Origin: Channallabes apus
Lineage: Eukaryota; Chordata; Actinopteri; Siluriformes; Clariidae
Assembly (NCBI GenBank): GCA_030522415.1
Contig: CM060124.1
Span: forward strand, 28,864,954 to 28,928,953
Direction: 5' to 3'
DNA length: 64,000 bases
Every line of letters begins with the position of its first letter. Position 1 is the stretch's first letter. Positions 32,692 through 43,531 of the stretch are shown here, piece by piece. Under the pieces are notes generated by a model. It saw nothing but the letters and a program-made list of their open reading frames with translations. It was not told the DNA's origin and ran no database searches. A program made the position numbers and the translations under genes.

Positions 32692-33584
32692 GCATCCTTA
32701 TTCATCTTCCAATCCCAACCAACAAATATACTCTTTGCTTGTCCTGTACACTGTAGCAATGTTTGTTAGGGCACTTGGTTATACACAGTACTTAAATGCA
32801 TGGAATACTTACTTCCTGGTTTGTTTTGTTTTAAATATTGCTTATTACCTTATTCAGCAAAAGAAACAGTGTTATCATTGTGTTAATTATTAACGTATTG
32901 ATGTATTTTAATTAAGGACACAAACAGACCTTGCGCTTGTGTTTAGGACTGCTGAGCAGCTGTGTTCACAGGTTTAATCAACAATTTACAAGACAACAGT
33001 TAAAGCATTTGTGGATGGAGAGATGTGTGTGTGTGTGTGTGTGTACACAGCACTTTTAAGTTCTCACCTTAAGGTGACGCTCCAGTAATTCAATTTCTAG
33101 TGTTGCTTATTTAATGGATAGCCTTTTCTCTTCTATTTAAGGTCCATCTCCATGTCACTTTTTCTTATTTGTTTTTGAAGATGGACCTTATACAGCTCCT
33201 TTGCTGGCAACTAGGAAGGAAACTAGGAGTTATTATTATAAAAATTTAATAAATGGGATTCTGTCAGACAATAAAATTAAAATATGGACAACTGCACACA
33301 AATTCTTGCATTGATTAGATTGTGCATTGAGGTTGAAGGACCTTAATTCGTGGAGAAATCCCCAGGTATGTACTGTGAAAGAACAATGACAGTTTGTACT
33401 CTAATGTAAAAGGGGGTGCTGCATTATAATAGTATGCATCCTACCTCAGTGGATCTACCAGCATTGTCCACTTCTGTCACAGCAGATGTGGTCTCTTCAT
33501 CTTCATCCTTCAGTGAAAATATGCAAGTATACGTTATCTGGCAAAAAAAAAAAATTAATAAAATAAAAGCAACTAAAGGTACCT
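32692..33584. other. Unannotated interval with an inverted repeat
   Basis: Contains a (GT)n run near 33025-33044 and a perfect 12-bp inverted repeat (TAAGGTCCATCT at 33138-33149; AGATGGACCTTA at 33179-33190) with a 29-base spacer. No genes recognised. Confidence 0.4.
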
Positions 33585-33886
33585 CAGTCAGATGACGTCA
33601 TCTGATTAGACGTAGCTGCAGGTTATAAATAGTGGTGAGCCGGCGACAACCTCAGATTAATTTGTCTGAACGGACGTCCGGTCACGTGGCAGTGCGGCAT
33701 TGGGACGCAGCATCTCGTTCCCGCCTTTCAGGGAACAGGGTTACAGCAAAGTAACCCGAGACGTTCCCTTTCAAGGCTACACTCGATGCTGTGTGAAAAC
33801 GCTATGGGAACGAGAATACCAACACTGCCACACTGCAAGTGTCTGGACCCCAAGGTTGTGTAGCATGTGTGCACAAGGCCAGGGAG

Positions 33887-34803
33887 CAGGGACGTGCACT
33901 CATAGGAGGCAGGTGAGGCAGTGCCTCACCTTGCCACCAGGGGCGGTAAAGGGCTCAGCATGGTTTCCTCAGCTGTCACCATAAGTTGTTAAAAAATGAA
34001 TAATATAATAAAATATAATATAATATCTGTCCTGTGGTCTATGCTTTTAATGCAATTTTGGTGTGTTTCCTATACATTTGGATCATTTGCATAGTCAAAA
34101 TAGCTGTATTTCTTGTTCAAATAACAACGGGAGACGAGAATCATGGAGGCTGAGGCAGTGACAGGTAGTGCCTCTCAGCGCGTGCGTGTGAGAGTGTGCA
34201 CCACTCACACACTGTACTGAGCGCGTGCAAACGGCGCGTGCTTGCAGTCAGCAGGAAAATACAGGCCTTGAGGCAACCAGTACCTTTGCCTCAAAGATGG
34301 GGGCGATAGTGAGCCTGCGGCTAATAGTTCACGACACGAGTAAATTAAGAAGAAAAAACAGAAAAGAAAAACAACCAACGACATTCGGTGCTAACGCGTT
34401 GCTATTTGGCTTTATTTTCCCTGAAAATGGAGGATATAATCTTGAAGATAATACATTTTTCAAAACTTGACTTGGCAATTATCTCAATTGAGAAAGAGAG
34501 ACTTGTAAAACTCAAAGAAAAGGACAAAAAGGAGGACTTCTACAACAAAGTCATCGAGATCTTCGTCCAGAAGGACAGGAGAATGGACTTCATTTACAAG
34601 TACAGGTAAGAATACTGCAGTGGTGTGTTTAAATGTACAATGGTGTGTTTAAAATGTTATTAAATTTAATCAAGAATGGGATAACAACCATGTATGCTTG
34701 TAAATCTGACTTGTGAGTCAGTGCCTTAGCATCATACAGTACGTTTGTAAGTCTGACTCTGAGTCAGTGCCTCACCAACCCCAACCCTCACCGCACGTCA
34801 CTG
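33887..34803 (+). mobile_element. hAT-like element (917 bp) inserted in DIRS-4
   Basis: The ends CAGGGACGTGC and GCACGTCACTG are inverted with one mismatch. The exact 8-bp duplication CCAGGGAG is at 33879-33886 and 34804-34811, and DIRS sequence continues on both sides. The inner ends share GTGAGGCAGTGCCTCACC-like words that could pair. It keeps a candidate first coding exon, so it is an internally deleted autonomous element, not a pure miniature. Confidence 0.92.
34427..34605 (+). pseudogene. Candidate first coding exon of the hAT transposase, stranded by internal deletion
   Basis: The ATG at 34427 opens a 59-codon frame (MEDIILKIIHFSKLDLAIIS, EKERLVKLKEKDKKEDFYNK, then VIEIFVQKDRRMDFIYKYR). 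It runs exactly into a consensus splice donor (CAG|GTAAGAAT at 34606). The N-terminal words resemble exon 1 of vertebrate hAT / ZMYM-type transposases. No downstream exon with the RNase H-like core is present before the right end at 34803. Function unlikely. Confidence 0.5.
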
Positions 34804-34829
34804 CCAGGGAGTCTCCGAACTCATGGACA

Positions 34830-35205
34830 TCCAGACTATAAAATTTACAAATGTGTGCGGAGAGGAAAAACCCGCCGCATCACACACTTGCTGCCCAGGG
34901 GCAGGTCCCGGCAAGATGGGGAGACTGACAAGTACGCAGATCTCTGATCCTCTTAACAGAGGAAATGGCCATAAGAAAAGCCATCCTAAGGGTCAGAGGC
35001 CTGTCAGGTGCTGACTCTAGTGGCTTTAATCAGAACGTGGCAGACTGAAATAGCGAACGCGTACGTTCTGAGGGTACTAGGGCACAAGCCTGAAGACAAT
35101 TCTCTTGGAGAAACTCCAGCACTGGAGCAATTCAGCAGTGGACTGGGTCAACCTGCTTAGCACACTCTTGCTGTAGGAGGGGTACCCCTTGCTAGTGCCA
35201 TATAT
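34830..35205 (-). pseudogene. DIRS-4 recombinase fragments left of the LINE
   Basis: The minus strand carries the recombinase C-terminal segment around 34850-34890 and the N-terminal segment around 35040-35160 (DPVHC, TYV-like), with the middle rearranged. It ends at CTTGCTAGTGCCATATATGG beside the LINE. Confidence 0.65.
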
Positions 35206-35211
35206 GGGGCG

Positions 35212-37945
35212 ATTTTATTTGTCGCATACACAGTCATACACAGTACGAAATGCAGTGAAATTCTTACACGACTGCCAGTGACCTTAAAAATAAAATAAAA
35301 CTTATACGTAAGGAATAAATATGAATAAAAAGAGGTACTAAAGAAAATAAACTTAACTAGTAATATAAACTGTACAAGGGCATGATAGAAATATTACAAA
35401 ATATAGAAATATATTTAAAAAAGAAATTGGATATATATAAAATTTGAAAGTGGCAGTGGTTGTGCAAATATGCATAAAAAGTGACTTATTAAAGTGTCTT
35501 GTGCAATGGTCCAGATATATAAATATGTAGTGCAAGTGTGTATGAATGTGTCCATGATTGTCCAGTCAATGTCAATGTTTAAAAGATGTTATTAGTCCTG
35601 TGTGGTGGTGTGATGATTGAGAGACCTTATCGCCTGCGGGAAGAAGCTCCTCCTCAGTCTCTCTGTGTTGGCCTTCAGGGAGCGGAATCGCTTCCCAGAC
35701 CGCAACAGAGTGAACAGTCCATTGTTGGGATGGCTGAGGTCCTTCACGATCTTCCTGGCCTTGGTCCAGCACCGCTTGGTGTAGATTGAGTGCAGGTCAG
35801 GGAGCTTGGTGCGGATGATGCGCTCAGCTGAACGTACCACCCTCTGTAGAGCTCGTCTGTCCTGCATGGTGCTATTCCCGAATCAGGTCGTGATGTTTCC
35901 CATCCGGATGCTCTCTATGGTGCAGGAGTAGAAATTGCTGAGCACCTTGGAGGGCAGTCTGAAGTCTCTCAAACGTCTGAGGTGGTACAGATGCTGCTGG
36001 GCCTTTTTCACCACGGTGTTGATGTGACAGGACCATGCCAGGTCCTGCATGATGTGAACACCGAGGTATCTGAAGCTGTCCACTCTCTCCACTGGGCTCC
36101 TGTTGATGACGGGGGTCTGGTAGGTCCTCTCCTGCTTTGTACTGAAGTCCACTATCAGCTCCTTTGTCTTGCTGATGTTCAGGAGGAGACGTTCTCTGGC
36201 ACCAGTTCTCCAGATTTCCAACCTCCTCCAGGTAGGCCGTCTCATCGTTGTTCGTCATCAGGCCGACCACGACAGTGTCGTCAGCAAACTTGATGATGCC
36301 GCTAGAGTTGGTAGTGGTCTGCCAGTCAGAAAATTGGAGATCCACCGACATATAGATGAGCTGAGTCCCAGGTGCTCCAGCTTGGTGGTGAGTGTGGAGG
36401 AAATTATGGTATTAAATGCAGAGCTGTAGTTGATGAAGAGCATTTTAACATAATTCCCTTTCCTAGTCTCCAGGTGAGTGAGTGATGTGTGGAGAAGATG
36501 TGAGATTGCATCGTCTGTGGAACGGTTTGTGCGGTATGCAAACTGTAATGGGTCCAGTGTGTCGGGTAGTGAAGAAATGATGAAGTCTCTGCGTTCAAAG
36601 CACTTCATCACTACTGAGGTGAGGGCTACAGGGCGATAGTCATTGAGGGAAGCAGGATGGGGTTTCTTTGGAACAGGAACAATGATGGACTCTTTGAAGC
36701 ATGTGGGGATCACCGACTGAGATAAAGAGATGTTGACTATCTCAGTGAACACAGGTGCTAGCTGGTCTGCGCAGGATCTGAGAATACGGCCTGAGATGCC
36801 GTCTGGTCCTGCTGCTTTCCTGGTGTTCACTCGCCTGAAGGCTCTTCTCACATCATGCTCGGTGATGATGAACGCGCTTCCGGTGCTGGCAATATCTTCC
36901 TGCCTTAGCACAGCTAGCATTAGCGCCGTTAGCATTAGCACAGATAGCATTAGCATCGCTAGCGTCTTTAGCTGCAGCTTCGAAGCGAGCGTAGAAAGTG
37001 TTGAGCTCGTTCACCAGAGTTGCGTCCGCGTTCGTCATACCGGTTGTTGGTGCTTTATAATCCGTAATTGTCCTTAGTCCCTGCCACTGGCTCCTAGAGT
37101 CACTCTGTTGAAGCTGTGACTCTAGTTTTCTCCTGTAGCACTGCTTCGCCTCTTTCACCGCCTTCCGCATGTTATATGACGCAGCCTTGTATGGTTCCAT
37201 GTCCCCCGACGCAAGTCCCGTGTTATAGGCAGCGGTGCGAGATCTCAGAGTGTCGCGGATGGTTTTATCCACCCATGGCTTCTGGTTGGGAAACATTCTG
37301 ATAGTCTTTTTCTCCATGGTATCATCCGCTAGCTTCCCAATGAATCCCACAACCGCTTCCATAAACACGCTGACGTCATCGTTGGAGCTGTTTCTGAACA
37401 TGTCCCAGTCTGCGTCATCGAGTGCGTCCTGTAACGTGGCCACCGATTGGTCCGTCCAGCGCGCGACCTCCCTCTGAACCGGAACTTCCTGTTTCAGCCT
37501 TTATTTTGGCATGAGGAAGATGGCGGCGTGGTCGGATTTTCCAAACACTGGACGAGATTGCACCTTTTAACCGTCTTTGACCGTAATATAACAATGGTCC
37601 AGTGTCCTTTCGCCCCTGGTGGGGCAGGTGATATGCTGATAAAAGTTCAGCGCTGCGTCCCGGTGTTGTGTTTGGTGCTGTAGTTCCAGGTTTGGTGTGC
37701 AGGAGCTGAACCGCTGGGTTCAGCCATGTCTTGGTGAAGCAGAGGAGGTTGCAGTCCCGAATGTCTCTCTGGAACTTTATCCTGGCCCTGAGGTCATCGA
37801 GTTTGTTCTCCAGTGACTGGACGTTGGCGAGCAGGATGCTAGGCAGAGGTGTGCGGTGTGTAAACTAACTTGTAAACAAAAACAAAGAAAAGGTGGTCGG
37901 AGCAGTCGTGACGGCAGCCGACCTAACCGGCGCCATCTTGGAAAT
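35212..37945 (-). mobile_element. L2/Rex1-like LINE with intact ends but internal deletions
   Basis: The 3' end is at TTTTATTTGTCGCATACACA (minus-strand tail). The 5' end is near 37945 and includes a leader with ATGGCGCCGGTTAGG. It reaches the endonuclease start (TPLPSILLANVQSLENKLDD, about 37800-37850), so it was nearly full length. Flanking DIRS sequence is duplicated for about 45 bp (see findings). Confidence 0.87.
35592..37900 (-). pseudogene. LINE endonuclease/RT pseudogene
   Basis: Endonuclease: the start and the FGKSDHAAIFL-like end survive but about half the domain is deleted (about 37560-37700). The linker FPNQKPWVDKTIRDTL is intact. RT has [18 protein letters not shown] and [12 protein letters not shown], but the first catalytic Asp is replaced (FINYSSAF instead of FIDYSSAF). 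A deletion removes the segment between NFLTGRP and [14 protein letters not shown]. The C-terminus has an in-frame stop after MGNITT and then MQDRRALQRVVRSAERII. Non-functional. Confidence 0.88.
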
Positions 37946-38400
37946 CCACATTTGCCGCAGGGGAATACCTCTTGCTAGTGCAATAGATGAGGCGATCTCC
38001 TGGTTGAATGAGCCCCGCTTCCTAGAGGCGACGTGGTACTGTGCAGCTCATAGGAGACGGCAATAGCATCTCTCACCCAAAGGGCACATACTGGACAATG
38101 TAAGTGAAGTCTTTCCTGCTCCGAAGCTGTAACAGGTGGAGGACAGAGGCTTCAAGCTATATGGGATGAAACACTTCGTATGTACAAATCTTTCCCATAC
38201 ATTCATTTCTGAGGGCATAAGCTCTTCTAGGATAGTCTTAATTACGCTGGCTGGAAGACCAGCTTGACTTAGACTCCCGGAAGCAGAGTTATCAGGAAAT
38301 ATTAATAGAGACGTTACCTTGGCCACGTAAGGGCCAAGGTGTCCAGACCCAGGGGTGGAGCTGGAACAGTCAGAGAGCAGCAAAGGGGACATTTGCTGAT
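37946..38400 (-). pseudogene. DIRS-4 recombinase fragments right of the LINE
   Basis: It repeats the recombinase C-terminal segment (CTTGCTAGTGCAATAGATGA; MRDAIA-like frame) that also occurs left of the LINE. It then continues into the N-terminal spacer (QAGLPASVIKTILEELMPSE). Shows that DIRS-4 also carried more than one recombinase unit. Confidence 0.65.
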
Positions 38401-39600
38401 CTTACGAGGTAAAGAGGTGAACCTCTGCTAGCTGAAATCTCTCCCAGATTGGCTGACTACTTCGGGGTGGGGTTTCCAATCCCCGTGTGTCAGAGCTTGA
38501 CTGGACAGTACAGATGCTCCTTATTTATATGCCCTGAAATGTAGATCGCCCTGAGGGAGAGGAATCTGGTGCGCTAGCTGTTTAGTGGCGCGAGCACAGT
38601 CCGCCCTGGCGATAATATGTGAGACTGCAATAGTGTTGCACATCCGCACTAGGAAATGGTAGCCTCTCAATTGCTGGAGGAAGTGCTTTAGGGCCAGAAA
38701 TAGGGCCATTATTTCGAGGCAATTGATGTGCCGCGCGAGATGAAAGCCTTTCCAGCTCCATGGGGCTGGACGGTCATCCAAAACCGCATCTCAGCCCATG
38801 AGGGAAGCTTCTGTCATTAGCATCTGCGACGACAAGACGAACTTAGAGTGGGACCCAGAGTAGAAACCGGGGTCTGAGCCACATAGGGTACGAAGCACCT
38901 GGCGCGTAACCCTTATTGGGGATTGACCCTAGGTTAAAATCCCCTATCTTAGCCACATCTGGAGTGCTCCCATGTGCAGACGACCCAAAGGTGTCACTAT
39001 GGATACAGCTGCCATGAGAACCTTTGCTGGTCTAGCTTGATTTCCTTGTCTCAATCTTAGAACCAAATATGAGCTAAGACGACATGCTGATGTCGAAGCG
39101 CTAGCTACTGAGACTGGGCCAGCCAGTCGTATATGAAATTCAATACATTCATGTAGAGAGCTAGAGAAGGATCTGATACTGGTAAGCTTCGTCCCCTAAG
39201 TGAACCTCAGGTCCTTCCCTGTGTTGTGGCAATATGAAAGTAAGCGTCCTTCAATCGATTGTCACAAATCAAACGCTTGGTAGGATTTGAGAGCAATCAC
39301 TTTGACAGTCAATTTTGAAACAGTATTTATTTATTTTAGATGGTGGTAAAAACCATAAAATCTAAAAATTGGAAGCAGCCCCACTGTTCCTATAGAAACT
39401 AAGCAATACCTGACTCACTATCTGGTAGGGGAACATGATCTATGGCCCCATTCCTCCAGCAGCCTCTGTCAGGAGATGCGCACTTTCCGGTTTCATGGAA
39501 GTGGAGACCACGCCATTCTGAAACACGGAGAGTGATGTGATGTGGGGGGGGGGGGTTGGTTGGGGGTCTTGTTAGCTGTTCGGCATCCTGGAATACAGCA
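38400..39600 (-). pseudogene. DIRS-4 RT/RNase H relic
   Basis: RNase H words (HINCLEIMALFLALKHFLQQ, IIARADCARA) and RT words are scattered through a sequence with many small deletions. An RT segment near 39270-39340 matches TIDL/DAYF-like codons in the related copies. It ends in a degraded LMTEEG..EHVPL-type stretch near 39420-39480. Confidence 0.65.
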
Positions 39601-39772
39601 GGAATTTAACCAAAGAGCTAACATGTCGTTGAGGACCGTTGTCGTCCGAAACCCCAAAGGCGGCGGAACTAAACATCGGTCCCGTGGTTTGCCCGGGGGG
39701 GGGCATGTTCTTAAAGAAGAAAATTACATGCTCTCCCCCGAGGAGTCACCCCCACAACCCTGGCGTAAGCCT

Positions 39773-41123
39773 TCAGGGCCTCTTCTTAGAGAAGAAGACG
39801 GCGCGGCTGTCTGAGCTTTTAGAGGTGATCTGTGAGGGGCGGCGAGCCGTACCCCAGTCCTTACGGGGGGGTGCGCGGCTACTGATGCTCTCCTTTTGCG
39901 CCTCTCGCCTTTCTGCGAGACTCAGCTTTGGTCGAGGCTGGGTGGCCGTCAGCCTCGGCTCCTGAGCACGGCGAGGGAGAAATTTCCCAAAAGCCTGTTC
40001 ATAGAGATTGGCATCTCGAAACCTGGTGGTGACGGAATTAACGGCGTCGCCAAATAAGCCTGATGGTGAGACAGGGACATCAAGGAGGAATGATCGATCC
40101 TTATCCTTGATGCCCGTCAGATTAAGCCATAAATGTCTTTCTGCGCACACCAGGGATGCCATAGAACGGCCGATAACACGGGCTGTTTGTTCAGTCGCAC
40201 GCAGGGACAGATCAGTAGCCCGGCGTAACTCTGTGAATGCTTCTTGATCCACGATGCTGCTCGTGCTCAAATCATTCAGCAGATCAGCCTGGTATGCTTG
40301 CAAAACCGCCATGGTGTGCAACGAAGCGCCAGCCTGACCTGCTGCTTGAAACGCCTTCCCTACCAGGTTAGAAGAAATTCTACACGGCTTGGAGGGGAGG
40401 ATTGGCTTCTTCAATGATGATGATGTTCCAGGAGTGAGATAGCTAGCTAGCATCTCCTCAACCTGGGGCATCACCACATAGCCTCGTGTCTTCGCATCAA
40501 CGATGTTGGAAAAGAATGAGGTTGGTGGTACAAAAACACGGGATGAAAAAGGTTTATCCCATGAATTGGGATAGTTCACTATGGAGATCATCAAAAAATG
40601 GGAGAGAGCGGTGTTTTGGCGCCCTCTCCTGGCCACCCGACAGAAATCTGTCGTCTAATTTTGTCTCTGTGTGGTGAGCTTGCTCCTGTGGCCAGTCAAT
40701 GTGAAGTCGTTCGACTACACGCATTATGACTTCCAGCAACCCTTCATACTCTGTCATCTCTAGAGGGTCGTTCTGAGGTGGCTGCTGCCATTTCAACAAA
40801 AGCAAGGGAAAGGGTCTCTTCCATCGACTCACGAGAATCACTGGAGTGCGCTCGTGAAGTGGAAGGAGATACTCCGTGATCGGGGGAGGAGACGAGAGAA
40901 AGGAGAGGCTCCGTCTCTCGTGCCTCGGCCAGATCAACCTGTGATCCCCAGGAGTGCAGCGCGGCGCATGGTTCCCTGAAGAACGCGAGGCGCGCACAGA
41001 GCATTTTTACCGGGAGATTATCAAAATGGCTCTCACCCAAACATTCAAAACAAAACAAAGAGTGTGCGTGTAGCCTTCGGAGAGATAGTGCTCACACAGA
41101 CATATAACGCTAAACTCCGCCAT
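39773..41123 (-). pseudogene. DIRS-4 gag, best preserved copy
   Basis: The start codon is at 41123 (MAEFSVIC...), homologous to DIRS-2. The N-terminal zinc-like segment (ECLGESHFDNLPVKMLCARL) and the Ser-rich region follow with frameshifts to about 40640. The central/C-terminal 287 codons are uninterrupted: MPQVEEMLASYLTPGTSSSL, GKAFQAAGQAGASLHTMAVL, ELRRATDLSLRATEQTARVI, WLNLTGIKDKDRSFLLDVPV, then a basic Arg/Lys-rich tail (QPRPKLSLAERREAQKESIS). Alanine-rich helices suggest the particle-forming core (inference). Confidence 0.85.
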
Positions 41124-41134
41124 TATCTCAGTAA

Positions 41135-41398
41135 GTTTTAAGTTCTCTTTGTTTTAAATGTATTTTGTGCTTGCACACGTTGCATTCACAATGTCGTGAA
41201 GACATATGATCTGAGGTTGTCGCCAGCTCACCACTATTTATAACCTGCAGCTGCATTTAATCAGATGATGTCACCTGACCGAGGTTATATAAGCCAAAAT
41301 TTGGCGTGTTTGTACACACATGCTACACAACCGCCGACATGACAATATGTTTCCCATAGCGTTTTCATGCAGCGTCAAGTGTAGCCTTGAAAGGGAAC
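41135..41398 (-). promoter_or_regulatory. 5' inverted terminal repeat / promoter of DIRS-4
   Basis: Contains CGAGGTTATATAAGCC and, inverted, ATTTATAACCTGC on either side of TGATGTCACCTGA. gag begins directly inside. Same divergent layout as in the other copies. Confidence 0.55.
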
Positions 41399-42059
41399 TT
41401 ACATTTCACCATGTTAGTGTCACTGGTGGCCCTTTATTAAGGGACAGAGCCACTCCTCAGATGGGGTGCGGGGAGGTGGTGCTAGGCCCCCACCAGTTAA
41501 ATGGGCTTCAGCCTTCTTTCTATGATGTACTGTACATTTCTGACACAAAGAATATCCTAAATCATGTTCAATAAATAGTTTAGTGATCGTGTAATCAAAT
41601 ATTACCTTTTTGCAGAACGTTTTTGTGTTTCATTTTCACTTGGCTTCTGGTTCCAGAAGGATTAAACCTTATTAAATAAGAAACCATACATTCCTAGTCA
41701 GTATACACTGGTATTTTGACCTAAAGAAATTAATGGCAGGAAAAGTAAATGCTTTCATTTAACAGCCAAAAGGATGCGGAAGGGGTGTTTAATTATTTTG
41801 CATTATAATAAAAGGAGAGGCAATGTCAAATTTGCAATTTAATACACTCGTGCATTTACTCTGTCCGTTATTTTATGCCAAGCCAACTCTCTCTCTTTAG
41901 CCGATGCAGCCGTATTGCTTTTTCTTTTCATTATTATTGGCTTAAATTCCTCATATGCGCACATTAAAACCTCTGTGAAGTATGCCGCTCTCTTTTTTTC
42001 ACTTTGATTTTCCATTTTGACTCATGAAATCGCCGATCAATTGAAAATGTCTTTATGAA

Positions 42060-42235
42060 TGCACCGTGCACACGCACTAACTCTGGGTAACCAGTAGAGG
42101 GTTGATTAAACTTAATCTTATCAGGTGTTTTGGAACCGACATACTCGCGGGTATGCGGGTTTGGGGTTAATCAACCCAGAGGTTAAGATTAACCAAATGG
42201 TAAGTTAACCAAGATTTCTGGAATACCCCCCTGGT
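42060..42235. repeat. Miniature inverted-repeat-like fragment
   Basis: CTAACTCTGGGTAACCAGTA and GTTGATTAAACTTAATCT on the left are mirrored by GGTTAATCAACCCAGAGGTT and AAGATTAACC on the right. GGAACCGACATACTCGCGGG in the middle matches wording of a common fish miniature element. Superfamily not determined. Confidence 0.5.
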
Positions 42236-42258
42236 CTAAAGAACCCCTCCCCCCACCC

Positions 42259-42261
<3 letters not shown>

Positions 42262-42292
<31 letters not shown>
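42262..42292. repeat. (CA)n microsatellite
   Basis: About 15 CA units. Confidence 0.95.
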
Positions 42293-42295
<3 letters not shown>

Positions 42296-43058
42296 CAATT
42301 AGCAGCATGTCATACTCAGTATTCTCCATTGAGCTTTCCCACCTTCCACTCCTTCTAAGTTTGTCTTTGCTCTTTTGATGGAGTTCTTAAAACCCAAAAA
42401 TGTATTTATACTGAGAAAGAATTATTATGGGTCACATAATCACAAACACAAACTAGCACAGATACATATGATCAAGTGTTTAACTGTTGTTTTCATTTGT
42501 TTCTATGGCCAGTAATAATATTAATAATAATTATTATTATTTTCAGCCCAATTCTTTGACTATTTAAAACAAAGTTGTCTCCCATTTTCTGCCCGTTGGT
42601 TCAAGTAAAATTTAAGTTTTTTAAATAACCAAGCAATCCCCCAACAATTAAAACATGCACACATGACTTAAAATAAAATGTATTCTTCCAAAACTTCTAT
42701 TACTATAAAGCATGTGAATACATGTTGTATTTTTGCTTAAAGGTCATTAAAATACCCGAATAACACCAGCTGCTTATAAGTCTCTATCTGGTTCTTTTAT
42801 ATTAAAATATATATTTTAAAAACTATTAAAGATGGAACAGTTTAAGTCTTTGTTTCCCCCCAAAGTATCGGACATTTTGCAGTTCTATGTTCAGAATATA
42901 CAGTAGACCTCACCAAACATCATTCTAAAGCTGTTGCACTGTGACGTCATCCCTCCTACAGCTCCCTCAACAGCTTGTTCAGGATCCTCCAGTGGGTCCT
43001 AAAGTCCAGCCGTCACCCGTCTGACCCAATCCTCCACAGCGGAGCTCTGCTTAAAGAG

Positions 43059-43290
43059 AACGTCTCGGGTTACATTTCTGTAACCCTGTTCCCTGAAAGG
43101 CGGGAACGAGATGCTGCGTGAAAACGCTATGGGAACCAGTTTGTCGCGTTGCCGGTCGTTGAAGCATGCTGTGAAAACACGCCAAAGTTTTTGGCTATAT
43201 ATAACCTCGACAGGTGACGTCATCTGATTAGATGTAGGTGGAGGTTATAAAAACAGGTGAGCCGGCAACGACCTCAGATTAATTTGTCTG
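43059..43290 (-). promoter_or_regulatory. 3' inverted terminal repeat of DIRS-5: TATA - CRE - TATA
   Basis: TATATATAACCT (43196-43207) and AGGTTATAAAA (43242-43252) are opposite-facing TATA motifs. A perfect CRE palindrome TGACGTCA (43215-43222) sits between them. The mirror copy at the 5' end has CRE at 47546-47553. Predicted bidirectional promoter (inference from motifs only). Confidence 0.55.
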
Positions 43291-43326
43291 AACAGCCGTC
43301 CGGTCACGTGGTAGTGCGGCATTGCG

Positions 43327-43432
43327 ACGCAGCATCTCGTTCCCGCCTTTCAGGGAACAGGGTTACAGAAATGTAACCCGAGACGTTCCCTAGCAAGGCT
43401 ACACTCGATGCTGCGTGAAAACGCTATGGGAA
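43327..43432. repeat. Internal complementary region of DIRS-5
   Basis: 43327-43385 is the reverse complement of the left tip (43059-43118). 43383-43432 is the reverse complement of the right tip (47631-47680). This is the DIRS feature thought to template joining of the two ends into a circle. Confidence 0.9.
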
Positions 43433-43531
43433 CGAGAATACCAACGCCGCCGCACTACAGGTGTCTGGACCCCAAGGTTGTGTAGCGTGTGCGCACAAAG
43501 CCAAGAAGGTCTCAGAGCTATGCCTGGGCAG

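Larger units (their letters stand above)
33585..41398 (-). mobile_element. DIRS-like retrotransposon, copy DIRS-4, with hAT and LINE insertions
   Basis: The left (3') inverted repeat is truncated and starts at CAGTCAGATGACGTCATC. The complementary region is at about 33700-33810. The body contains a hAT insertion (33887-34803), recombinase fragments, a LINE (35212-37945), RT/RNase H relics and the best-preserved gag. The 5' inverted repeat is intact at about 41160-41398 and ends in GAAAGGGAAC. Confidence 0.88.
41399..43058. other. Unannotated interval with possible conserved stretch and miniature-element fragment
   Basis: About 41850-42055 has a composition unlike its surroundings (GCCGATGCAGCCGTATTGC, CTCATATGCGCACATTAAAA, GAAATCGCCGATCAATTGAA) and might be a conserved non-coding element. 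42890-43055 is GC-richer, and an open frame of about 35 codons follows CTACAG at 42960; it is not assignable to any family. Confidence 0.3.

Noticed and set aside
42960..43058. Possible host exon after CTACAG with an open frame
   Set aside because: Only about 35 codons, no recognised protein, runs straight into DIRS-5; insufficient support.
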